From the NCBI RefSeq assembly GCF_052324685.1, contig NC_135224.1, positions 22,707,451 through 22,771,450 of the forward strand: 64,000 nt of DNA, in the 5' to 3' direction. This DNA is from Brachyhypopomus gauderio. Its lineage: Eukaryota; Chordata; Actinopteri; Gymnotiformes; Hypopomidae. The position numbers and the translations under genes are program-made. The notes beneath the pieces were generated by a model that saw only the letters and a list, made by a program, of their open reading frames with translations, made no database searches and had not been told where the DNA came from. Below, one piece after another: positions 48,098 through 60,254 of this stretch (the stretch's first letter is position 1; each line of letters starts with the position of its first letter).

Positions 48098-50520
48098 CAA
48101 TCAATCAATCAAATTATATTTATATAGCGCTTTTTACAACAGTTGTCGTCACAAATGAGCTTTCCAAGTTCCGAGTCCAAGCCCCCAGTGAGCAAGCCAA
48201 GGGCGACAGTGGCAAGGAAAAACTCCCTAGTTTTTGCATGAGGAAGAAACCTTGAGAGGAACCAAGACTCAGGGGGGGAACCCATCCTCCTCTGGCCGAC
48301 ACCGGTCACCATGACAACAACAACAATTTAGACAGAAAGAAATAAAGAAAAGGAAAAGATGTAATAATGTCCATCATGGTGTAGGTTTATCCGGTCAGGC
48401 AGTAGGTGGCTGGCACTGGATGGATCGCTTGTCTCTCCTCATCTCATATTTCCACGAGCAGGCGGGCAGCCATGTGGAGAAAATAAAACAGGGAAAATTA
48501 GCCCTGTACGGGGACATATACAGGACAGATGAAATTATGAACATTTCTGGAGTGTGGCAGCAACTCCGGCATTAAGTTAAATTATTACAGCCTAGCTAAA
48601 AAAGGCAGAACCAGAAGGTAACATAGGCTTGGGGGCATTCTGAGACAATGGCATCCATCCACTGCACTGTCAACAAACTTGAGTGACCACGAGCAGTGAC
48701 AGGATGACAGCACCAGCGCCCCAGTCTACCATAAAACCCTTCGTCTATGAACCCCTGGATCTGTACCTTTATCTAAGGGGGATATTAATTATCAAACGCT
48801 AGACTAAATAAGTGGGTTTTCAACCTAGATTTAAAGATTGTGACTGTGTCAGAGTCCCGGACACATTTAGGAAGATTATTCCAAAGCTGGGGGGCCTTAT
48901 AAGAAAAGGCTCTTCCCCCTGCTGTTACCTTGTTAATTTGTGGAACTAATAACAGACCAGCACCCTGTGATCTTAGTTGACGTGGGGGTTCATAGTAGGA
49001 AATAAGTTCCTGGAGGTATTCAGGAGCAAGCCCGTGTAGTGCTTTATATGCTAATAATAGAATTTTAAAATCAATACGAAATTTAACTGGGAGCCAATGC
49101 AGGGCTGATAGGACTGGTCTAATATGCTGAAATTTTCTAGTTCTGGTCAGAACTCTAGCTGCGGCATTTTGAACTACTTGAAGTTTATTTAGATTCCTAT
49201 TTGAACATCCTGACAGTAGTGAATTGCAGTAGTCTAGTCTAGAGCTAACAAAGGCGTGCACCAATTTTTCTGCATCATCCTGTGATAATGCATTTCTTAA
49301 TTTGGCAATGTTGCGGAGATGTAGAAAAGCTATCCTAGTAGTATTATCTATATATTTATCAAATGATAGGTCGGAGTCGAGTATGACGCCTAGGTTTTTG
49401 GCTACTGTGCCAGGTGTAATGGGATAGTCTGCAAGATTAAGCATTAAATTTGGAATTTTCTGTCTTGCGGCCTTAGGGCCCACAAGGAGAACTTCTGTTT
49501 TGTCCTCATTTAATTGTAGGAAGTTTAGAGACATCCAGCATTTAATATCTCTTACACAGGCCTCAATTTTTCCTAAACTGAGTTTGTCATCGGGTTTGGC
49601 TGATATGTAAAGTTGAGTGTCATCCGCATAGCAGTGAAAATTGACACCATGTTTGTTTATAACTGTGCCCAATTATATATAATGTAAATAATAGTGGTCC
49701 TAAGATGGAGCCTTGCGGGACCCCATATTTAACCATTGTACGTTTGGATGAAATATTATTGAGCTCTACAAACTGATAGCGATTTGTTAAGTAAGACTGA
49801 AACCATGAAAGGGCTGTGCCTGAGACTCCAACCCAGCGTTCTAACCTTTCTAGCAAGATCCTATGATCAATTGTGTCGAAAGCTGCACTAAGATCAAGAA
49901 GCACTAACAGTGATACATAGCCTTGATCTGATGCAAGGAGGAGATCATTTGTTACTTTAACTAATGCTGTTTCAGTACTGTGATGGGGCCTAAAACCAGA
50001 TTGGAACTTTTCAAATGTGTTATTCCTATGCAGATATAGGCATAATTGCTGGGCAACAGCTTTTTCTATGATCTTAGATATAAATGATGTGTTTGAAATG
50101 GGTCTATAATTAGATAGCACAGTCGGATCAAGATTTGGTTTCTTGATCAGAGGTTTGATAATTGCTAATTTACATGATTTGGGCATGTGACCTATTGTAA
50201 TGGATGAGTTAACTATAGTTAGAAGAGGTTCAGTTACAGCTGGTAATACCTTTTTTAATAACTTTGAGGGAACTGAGTCTAATGTGCAGGTAGTACAATT
50301 TAAGGAAGAAATTATTTTCTCTAATTCTGATTTTGGGAGTGGATGAAAAGCATCAAGTTTTTCTCCCGGTATGTAATTTAAATCAATATCAACCAAACCA
50401 GATGACATACCAGTTACATACCCAGGCAACGCCCCTGCTGGCAATGCCACACCAAAAGAGCAAGATAAAGTTTCAGAGGAGCTGAGCTGATGTATGTCCT
50501 TCACCTTGAACAACTAAAAG
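48098..50520 (-). mobile_element. L2 LINE, ORF2 with one frameshift and 3' end
   Basis: The element reads on the minus strand. RT fingers and palm lie at 50,513-49,620: [60 protein letters not shown] and [18 protein letters not shown]. After a frameshift near 49,660 come [13 protein letters not shown] and the thumb and C-terminal region (49,672-48,785) with [32 protein letters not shown] and [12 protein letters not shown]. The 3' tail, near 48,098-48,140, contains GCGCTATATAAATATAATTTGATTGA in reverse, typical of fish L2. The endonuclease is missing (5' truncation). Confidence 0.9.
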
Positions 50521-50527
50521 AAAATGG

Positions 50528-50818
50528 CTATACCCCTGAACAGGAGTGACATCGTATCATAATCTGAAAAATTGCTGTGTCAAAATAAAAGCCCCCTTTC
50601 CGACATATATTCCCCGTGGCATCACACTCCCCGCCTGGCATCACCACGCTAGTGATGGGTCGCTTGGCTCCCACTATCCAAAGACCACTTGTGCGCACCG
50701 CTCCTTCAGTGAAGTGCCTTCCTTGGTGTTGAACTCTGAAATGGTGGTGACGAATGAGCAATGTGGTGACATGGTGCTTGCCAGGAATCAGGAGTGGGTG
50801 AGTCTCATCAGTTGGCAA
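50528..50818 (-). pseudogene. BEL/Pao retrotransposon integrase zinc-binding fragment
   Basis: The minus frame encodes PLLIPGKHHVTTLLIRHHHF, RVQHQGRHFTEGAVRTSGLW and IVGAKRPITSVV, matching the pattern just before and within the H2C2 zinc-binding domain of BEL/Pao integrases (His-x-His, QGRH-TEGA-R-GLWI). The cysteine pair and catalytic core are not present. It abuts the 5' edge of the L2 fragment. Confidence 0.6.
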
Positions 50819-51369
50819 GTTCGAGCGAGAAATTAGGCCTCCAACGCGTAGCAGACCCTCTGTGTCTAAGACAGGGTGAAGCTTCTTCAGAGGACTCTGT
50901 GCAAGTAAGTCTTGCCCCTGCTGGATACATTTGATCTCATCTGCGTACTACATCCCCAAAATCAAAACTGCTTTTTTTTTTTTTTTCTTCTGTATTAGAG
51001 GCTCTCAAATGGAACCAAAATTATGGAAATATAAGCCTGGAGGTGAATCAATATTCACAGGCCCAACTGTCTACTCGAGTCCTGAATAATAATTTTCCTA
51101 TACATAGACCTTGAGATAACTAGTGTTTGTCACAATATGGCCGGCCCCCACTGCCGGTCGTCCCCATCCAGCGGTAGTTGTCCTGTTATTGTTGCGTTGT
51201 CTTCATCCTGAAGGTGGGCGGGGCCTATTAGCAGGCCACCACCTGACAGTTGTTTGTCTATATATGTCTTGTCTTTGTAACAGTTGACTGCTGGTTAATA
51301 AAGGACCACATATTACCAATAATATCAGTACTGCTGTTAAAGTAATTACATAACCCTGTAATTTGTCAG

Positions 51370-51528
51370 TGTCATGGTACAGCCCCTGGCCCCTCCCTTT
51401 GGACGTGTGTAGGTGTAATCTACCTCTGATTATGTCCATATGTGTATTTCCTTGGGTATGGTTCAATGTGTGTGTATTCATCTGTCTCACCTGTGGCTCG
51501 TCCTGTCATCAGTCTCATTTAATTCATC
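51370..51528 (+). mobile_element. LTR fragment related to the 37,894 family
   Basis: It begins TGTCATGGTACAGCCCC and shares ordered motifs with 37,894-38,050 (CCCTCCC, TTATGTCCATATGTGTA, TTCCTTGGGTATGG, TCACCTGTG). It stops at the left end of the Tc1 at 51,531 and no continuation is seen after that element, so it is truncated. Confidence 0.45.
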
Positions 51529-52261
51529 TACAGTGAGGAAAATAAGTATTTTAATACCCTGCGACTTTGCAAGTTCTCCCACTTATAAATCGTGGATGGG
51601 TCTGAAATGTTCATCTTAGGTGCATGTCTACTGTGAGAGACAATCTAAAAAAAAAAACTGGAAATCATAATGTATGATTTTAAAAATAATTTATTTGTCT
51701 GTTACTGCGGCAAATAAGTATTTGAACACCTGTGAAAATCAATATTAATATTTTGTACAGTAGCTTTTTTTGCAATTACAGAGGTCAAACATTTGCTGTA
51801 ATTTTTCACCAGGTTTGCACATACTGTAGCAGGGATTTTGGCCCCTTCCACCACACAGATCGTCTCCAGATCAGCCAGGTTTCTCAGCTGTTTGAACAGT
51901 TTAGGTCCAGAGACTGGCTAAGCCACTCCAGAACCTTGATATGCCTCAACCTCTCCTTAATACAGTGCAGTCATCCTGTCCCATGTGCAGATAAACACCC
52001 CCAAAGCATGATGCTTCCAGCCCCATGCTTCACAGTAGTCAGGGCTGGACTGGTAATCTGGCGTACCAGGCATTTGCCAGGTGGGTCGACAGTCCTCAGG
52101 GGCAGATGGATTTTTTTTCTTCCTAAGAGACCGGTGCACAATTTAGAGGGGGCGGCCCATTGGCCCATCTTCAATATAGACAGTGGACTGAATCAATCAG
52201 GATATAGGACGAAAGCAGCCCCACTCTTTCTCTGCGTGGTCCGCTGAGATGCATACAATTG

Positions 52262-53645
52262 CACAGCCGGAGAGCCAACTGCAGTTCTAGACCTGCAGTT
52301 TTAGACCTGCAGTTCTAGACGTGCTGTAGTTTTAGACATGCGCCACCTAGCGGCTCGGAATGTAGCTAACGACAGCCAACTGCAGTTCTAGACCAGCAGT
52401 TCCAATGCATGCCGTAGGCTCAGGGGCTTGTATATTGTAATAATCCATTGTATAAAGAGTTTATTTGTTAAATATGCCCATTGATTCTCAATTGTTTTAG
52501 CCAAATCTCTAACATTTGACAAGTTTTAAACGATAATGTACACCACATTTTGTATTTAAATAGAAGTAGTACGCCTCATTTTCCCTGTTCTTTTAGGGAG
52601 TTTTGATTAATTTTGTCATTGACACACACAGCTTGTCTCCTGAAGATATTTTATTTTTAATTAAACTACTGGATTACTGGCATAGGCTATTTTGTAATAA
52701 AAATCAGCAAAAATTGCATAATGTCCGGATGTTTTCAGTGAGTAAGCATACGTTTCCAGAATGTTAGGAGTGATTTATTTTACTCGTATACCTTCATTGG
52801 CATGCAACTAGCAAATATTATGTGATACTTGGGGTTTTTCGCTCACACGCCACACATCCGATTTCTCACGCCGAAAAAAAATCTAGTTTATTTACCTCTG
52901 ATCCATATCTATGATTCAATGAGTTACCAGTTCGCTCTGGCGCAAACACTGGCGATCGATCGATCGCAATATAATACTTAATTTTTGTCCATTTTACGTT
53001 CGCCCCCCCCTCCCCCCGGCAACAATTTACGTTCGCAGGACTAGCATTTCTCTCAAAGTCGAAGTAGCTACAAAGTAGCCATAAAGGTAGCCAGAACTAA
53101 CGAACTAAGACACACTAACGCTAGCCAGATTCATCCTTCATGACATAAACATTGCGATAACACAAAAATGACCTTCAGACCGATCATATTTACATTTACA
53201 TTTATGGCATTTAGCAGACTAAATATACGTCTATCATATATTAATATGCTCATTTGTATCAATATTCAGAACATAGTCTGGGTTCTTATGGGTTAATAAT
53301 GATGGGGAAATGCTACTTTAGCTTGCTTACTACTTTTAGTATTAATAGTAGCGTAGTAAGTGCTAATTTCCTTCCTTTAAGTTGTTTCAAGTAGCCATAA
53401 AGGTAGCCAGAACTAACGAACCATGACACACTAACGCTTGCCGGATTCATCCTTCATGACAAAAACATTACGCTAACCCAAAAATGACCTTCAGACATTA
53501 TCATATATTATTGTTGCTTATAAATATAATTCTTCCATCTGCTCCCGCCACATACTAAAACACTATCTGGATATTACGTTACATACATCTAAAACTACGG
53601 CACGTCTAGAACTGCAGGTCTAGAACTGCGGGCTCTCCGGATGTG
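52262..53645. mobile_element. Nested TIR element within the hAT
   Basis: Inverted ends CACAGCCGGAGAGCC and CACATCCGGAGAGCC are followed by subterminal GCAGTTCTAGACC repeats on both sides. CAATTG flanks both ends (52256-52261, 53646-53651). It contains the dispersed repeat seen in the kinase arms (52,838-53,010), a reverse SINE-tail fragment (53,189-53,221) and a 108-bp direct repeat. No coding sequence was recognised. Confidence 0.75.
53073..53496. repeat. 108-bp direct repeat pair
   Basis: AAGTAGCCATAAAGGTAGCC through ATGACCTTCAGAC occurs at 53073-53180 and 53389-53496, 316 bp apart, with several substitutions. The segment between holds the SINE-tail fragment. Confidence 0.85.
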
Positions 53646-53674
53646 CAATTGGATGATGTAGGAGACGCTGGCAG

Positions 53675-54400
53675 GCTATTGAAATTATAAGATGAAAACT
53701 CACCACCACAAATAGGTAAGAGATAGAAATATCCATATCTGTGTTGTAGGTTGTTGCTTAGGATGCACTTTGTATAATACAACTTGTTTGGTGGTCTTAT
53801 GATGGACCGTTTAAAAGCTATTGAAATTCTAAGATAAAAACTCACCACCACAAATAGGTAAGAGGTAGAAATACCCATATAAAAGTTGTAGGTTTTTATT
53901 TAGGGTGCACTTTGTATAATACAACTTGTTTGGTGGTCTTATGATGGACCATTTAAAAGCTATTGAAATTATAAGATAAAAACTCACCACCACAAATAGA
54001 CAATAGGTAGAAATACACATATAAGCATTGTAGGTTGTTGTTTAGGACGTCCTTAATATATAAGAACTTGTTTTATGGTCTTATGATGGACCGTTTAAAA
54101 GCTATTGAAATTCTTAGATTAAAACTCACCCCCACAAATAGGTAAGAGGTAGAAATATCCATATTTGAGTTGTAGGTTGTTGTTTAAGATGCCCTTAATA
54201 TATTAGAACTTGTTTGGTGGTCTTATGATGGACTATTTAAAAGCTATTGAAATAATAAGACAACAATGGACTACAACAAATAGATAACAGCTGTGAATAC
54301 CCATCTCTGATGTATAGATTGTTATTTAGGATGCACTTTGTGTAATACAATTTGTTTAGTGCTCTTATGATGGACCATTGAAAAGCTATAAATTGAAATT
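53675..54400. repeat. 142-bp tandem repeat, five units plus a partial
   Basis: Units start with GCTATTGAAAT at 53675, 53817, 53959, 54101 and 54243, and a degenerate start follows at 54384, so the period is exactly 142 bp in four of five steps. Each unit contains AACTCACC(A/C)CCACAAATAG, GTAGGTTGTT and TGGTGGTCTTATGATGGAC. It lies between the nested TIR element and the degraded transposase. Confidence 0.95.
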
Positions 54401-55789
54401 ATAAAAAAAAAAACAGTGTGCAGTGCTCTGGGGCCTTTACTACCGCCACTTGCATGCGTGTTAACCGTGTTAATGTAATTTGTAGACGGTGCCTTAGACG
54501 TTGTAGCGGTCACAATATTACATTTTAAATAAAATGTTGTCTACAACTTAAAATATATATATTACTGGCGTAAACAAAGTTGTAAGTATTTGTTTTGTAT
54601 GCCAGAAATAAGAATTTGCACATTTTGGCACTTTTGCTGATACTGTCTTAAAATTATTGAAGAAAGAATTCCGAATATGCGAATATGCGAACGTGAAACC
54701 AACTTTACCGCAGTAACTGACGCTACGTTCAGTGTTGAGCGTGTTGTTAAAGGAGAGGCAGCATGGAGCAACAGAAGCGGCAGAAAGGGGTGCGGAGAAG
54801 TTACGCGTGAAGAAATTGAAGAGTCTCAATGTAAATGCTACAAAATGTGTAAAAAATCAGACATGTTCACTACTGTAGCCTCCGCGTCCTCTGTAGGTGA
54901 AGACAGCAGCACCAGACAGGGAGAGCAGCAGCCAGAGATGCAGGCTTGTGAAAGAGAAACCGAGGGACAGACTGAGAGGGCAAGTGTAGTACGTAAGCAG
55001 GTAGTAACGTCAGGATAACACAGGGACTTTATTACATGAGAATGATGAGCAATGGCGATTGATTAGTTTCAATATTAATTGGTATTTGCATACTTCCAAG
55101 TTCTGGCAGCCACGCACCCTTATTCTGATAAAATAGCAAATGGTCCAGACTGAGAAGTGTTGGATGAGCTGCAAGTGTCCATTTTAGGCTATCATAGCAT
55201 TTTAGATATTTAGGTTAAAGGTGTGTTGAAAGGCTGTATAGTAGTTTAAATTAGTAGCCTCTATGCTGTGGTTCAACATGTTTTTAAAAGCACTCAAACA
55301 AGTAAAATTACAGATTAAAAAACTTAGAAATGATAAATATAAGCTTTGCAATTTAAGCATGACTACAGTAAGTGTAAAAAAATATAAAAGTAATTAGCAA
55401 AATATATGCCAACACAGAATAAGAGTAAAACAGTGTCAAATGCTTTTAAAACATGTTTGCATTGCATGAAATTCATAAAGCAGCTTTGTTTGTAGCCAGA
55501 TACAAATACATGTCATAGCTGTTTAACGGAGGGAGCACCTTTAACCTGAAGAATTAGAATTGAGCTGTTAAATCGGAGAAATTCAGAAAATACATATTAT
55601 TTTCAATAAAATCATGAAAGTGATTGTGATCTAATAATGTTAAGATTGAATCCAATTACTTTAACCAGTAATTTATTTTTTTTCATGTCGTACCCCACAT
55701 ACATAAATTACAAGTCGGTTGTGCTCCGCTAATTATGATGGGCCGGTCTAGACCAAAAATGCCAGGGCCGATTTTTTTGTCCCAGTCCA

Positions 55790-56205
55790 GCCCTGACAGT
55801 AGGGATGGTGTTTTTGGGATGGTACTCATCATTCTTTGTCCTCCAACCACGGCGAGTGGAATTAAAACCAAAAAGTTTTATTTTGGTCTCATCTGACCAC
55901 AGAACTTTCTCCCATGACTCCTCTGGATCATCTAAATGGTCATGGGTGAACTTAAGATGGGCCTGGACGTGTGCTAATTTAAGCAGGAGAACCTTCTGTG
56001 TCATACATGACTTTAACCTATGACGTCTTAGTGTATTACCCACAGTAACCCTGGAAACAGTGGTGCCAGCTCTCTTCAGGTCATTGACCAGCTCCTCCCG
56101 TGTAGTTCTGGGCTGGTTCCTCACCTTTCTTAGGATCACTGCTACATCACGAGGTGAGATCTTGTATGGAGCTCCAGTCTGAGGGAGATGTACAGTCATG
56201 TTTAG
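55790..56205 (-). pseudogene. Tc1 transposase, N-terminal half (continues at 52,031-51,780)
   Basis: The minus frame gives the second helix-turn-helix ([37 protein letters not shown]) and the first catalytic Asp in [15 protein letters not shown]. The rest resumes beyond the hAT at 52,031 with [20 protein letters not shown]. After about 51,965 a deletion removes the middle of the core, leaving [12 protein letters not shown] without the catalytic Glu. The element cannot be autonomous. Confidence 0.85.
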
Positions 56206-56739
56206 CTTCTTCTATTTTCTAATAATTGCTCCAACAGTTGATATTTTTTCACTAAGCCGCTTGGCTATTGCCCTCTAGCCCTTTCCAGCCTTGTGGAGGT
56301 CTACAATTTTGTCTCTAGTGTCTTTATTCAGCTCTTTGGTCTTAGCCATGTTAGTAGTTGGAGTCTTACTGATTGTGTGGGATGGACAGGTGTCTTTATG
56401 CAGTTAACCAACTCAAACAAGTTATTCTAATTTAGAATAATAAGTGAAGTGGAAGTGGACTTTTTAGAGACGGACTAACAGGTCTTTGAGGGCCAGAATT
56501 TTTACTGATTGTCAGGTGTTCAAATAAATATTTGCAGCAGTAACACACAAATTATTATAAGAAATTATTAAAAACTCATAAATTGTGATTTCCGGATTGT
56601 TTTTTAGATTATGTCTCTCACAGTGAACATGCACTTAAGATGAAAATTTCAAACCCCTCCATGATTTCCAAGTGGGAGAACTTGCAAAGTTGCAAGATGT
56701 TCAAATACTTATCTATATATAAGTATATCTATATCTATA

Positions 56740-58230
56740 TATATATAGTAAATAACCTTAACCTGAGTTCACCATTAAAAAAGGTACACAATACAAATTG
56801 TGTTATCCTGTGTGGTTCAACATCATGTTATTTCATCACTGAATTTCAGGATTTTGTAGGTTGTACAAAAATATTACCAAAATATGAATTGATGCACACA
56901 CAATTAGAATAAACAGTTATATTCTGAAGATGGTCATGAAGTTGCTGTAGTATGCTCTGATTTCTTTCCGAGTATTGTTCATTACATTTTAAACCTTGTC
57001 TGTGTTTTCCAGTTTCAGTAAATGACTAAATGTCATATTTGACAGCAAAGAATAATTGGCCACAGGAAACAACGTGGTAGAACTGGCTTCCTGTTCTCTG
57101 AGAACGATGACATTCTAGCCATGGGTAAGCAAGCAGGCTATATCATTCCTGGAAATGTATTCACATTCCAATGTGACATCTCAAGGACAGGATTTTGGGG
57201 CAGTTTTCCGTGTTTGTTAGGCCAAACTAGGGGTGCAGAGGGACTGAAAGCACACATCACGCAATCTAAATCTCACATAAATCTTTCTCTTTTTGTCCAT
57301 TTCTTTGTCTCTCTTTCACCGTTAGGTTTTGCATAGAAACTACATGCAGTCGGACACATTCATTTACTGATTACTGGTGTGTTTCAGTAACGTGTTTGGA
57401 GGTATTCTCGCTCCACTGCAAACTACATTTACCTTATTTGAATTAATCTGTCACACCTGCCGTGGTAACACATTCTCTTCTAATGTTAGTTTTTTTCAGT
57501 TACAAGAATTAAATACTGCTGTTAATAATCATTTGTGCAAGAACTATAATTATTTTATGCAATGAAAACCATTATTATTATTATTACTGCAAATTTAGTT
57601 TCTAGGATAATGCTGACTAATTATATTCATAAAACATTGTTTAATGATCTTGCAATATTAACTTAAAGTGGGGGATGGCCTCTAAGTAATTATGCTCTTC
57701 TAAATTTACCAGCTTGTGCCAAGCAACAATTAATCAACAATATTAGTACCTCATACTAATGATGATCAGTTTTACAGTCAAAATAGGCATAATGATGAGG
57801 TTAGCAGAATGTGCTTTGAAGTTGTACTAGCAAAGTCAGGATATACTGACTTCACAGAATCTTTCTGCAAATGTCAGTTAGTAATGACAGTAAGGTCACT
57901 TTAGTTTACATTAAACACACTATACATAACCAGCATATTTTTACCATCAGTATATAAAACAGCCAATTTTTGCTTAGAAGGGTGAGATTTGGACTTTTAG
58001 ATCGCCTGCATCTTAAAGTGACCAAAGTACTTTTAAATTACTAAACACCAATTAGTGTTTACTGACCTCTTCTGATAATGTAACAAATGTAAAATACAGT
58101 CAATGTGGAGTTTGTCCCCGACTCTCCAGTTACACCATCCTCCACTCTTCAGGATCTTGGAACGTATGTGGGGAAAAAGAGCATTTGTGTGTCAGATGCA
58201 CTTACCATACTTATATATACCATACCATAT
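56740..58230. other. Stretch without recognised gene
   Basis: One exon-like segment lies at about 57,045-57,124: AG before AATAATTGGCC, a frame reading RGRTGFLFSENDDILAMG and a GTAAGC donor. It has no recognised homology and no partner exon. The rest is AT-rich and without signal. Confidence 0.3.
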
Positions 58231-58233
58231 ATG

Positions 58234-58237
<4 letters not shown>

Positions 58238-58301
<64 letters not shown>
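58238..58301. repeat. (TA)n microsatellite
   Basis: Uninterrupted TA repeat. A Tc1-type terminus (ACTGCTCAAAAAAATAAAGG) follows directly at 58,304, the same terminus as the truncated Tc1 at 24,341 in opposite sense. A second TA tract lies at 58,650-58,718 and again abuts ACTGCTCAAAAAAAT. Confidence 0.9.
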
Positions 58302-58305
<4 letters not shown>

Positions 58306-58647
58306 TGCTCAAAAAAATAAAGGGAACATTTAAACAACACAATATAACTCCAAGTCAACCACACTTCTGTGAAACCAACCTGTTCAGTTAGGAAGCAACA
58401 CTGATTGATCCATGAAGCAAACCTGGCGACTTCGTGGCTGCATCCATGTAAACACACGTACGATTTGTAATTCACAGGTTTGAAAACTCGTTCTCGCCCC
58501 TACTGTGCAATTTGGTTAGGAATACACCCGAGCATCATAGTTTGCTTACCCATTTTGACCCAGTACCCAACCCAACTTTAAGAATAGATTAACGCCGATA
58601 ATTTTTATATCACCCGATAAGATGATCAAATTAACGAACACCCACCA

Positions 58648-58718
<71 letters not shown>

Positions 58719-58748
58719 TGCTCAAAAAAATATATATATATATATATA

Positions 58749-60254
<1,506 letters not shown>

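Larger units (their letters stand above)
52040..55795. mobile_element. hAT element (3,756 bp) inserted in Tc1
   Basis: A perfect 14-bp terminal inverted repeat, CAGGGCTGGACTGG, starts at 52,040 and ends at 55,795. Flanks ACAGTAGT (52032-52039) and ACAGTAGG (55796-55803) are an 8-bp target duplication with one mismatch, so the superfamily is hAT. The interior carries a nested TIR element, a 142-bp tandem array and a degraded coding stretch at 54,764-55,018 (EEIEESQCKCYKMCKKSDMF) that resembles the start of a hAT transposase. The catalytic region is not found. Confidence 0.88.
51531..56712 (-). mobile_element. Tc1-like transposon split by a hAT insertion
   Basis: The left end is CAGTGAGGAAAATAAGTAT after TA (51529-51530). 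The right part reads TTCAAATACTTAT to 56,712, and the last dozen bases of the right terminus have been replaced by TATA-rich sequence. The coding strand is minus. Transposase segments lie at 56,199-55,805 and 52,031-51,780, interrupted by 52,040-55,795. The host sequence rejoins exactly across the insertion (TTCACAGTAG / GGATGGTG). Confidence 0.88.

Noticed and set aside
47716..48255. 179-aa frame with a His/Thr run
   Set aside because: The run is the CA microsatellite and the rest lies in minisatellite flank and L2 3' UTR.
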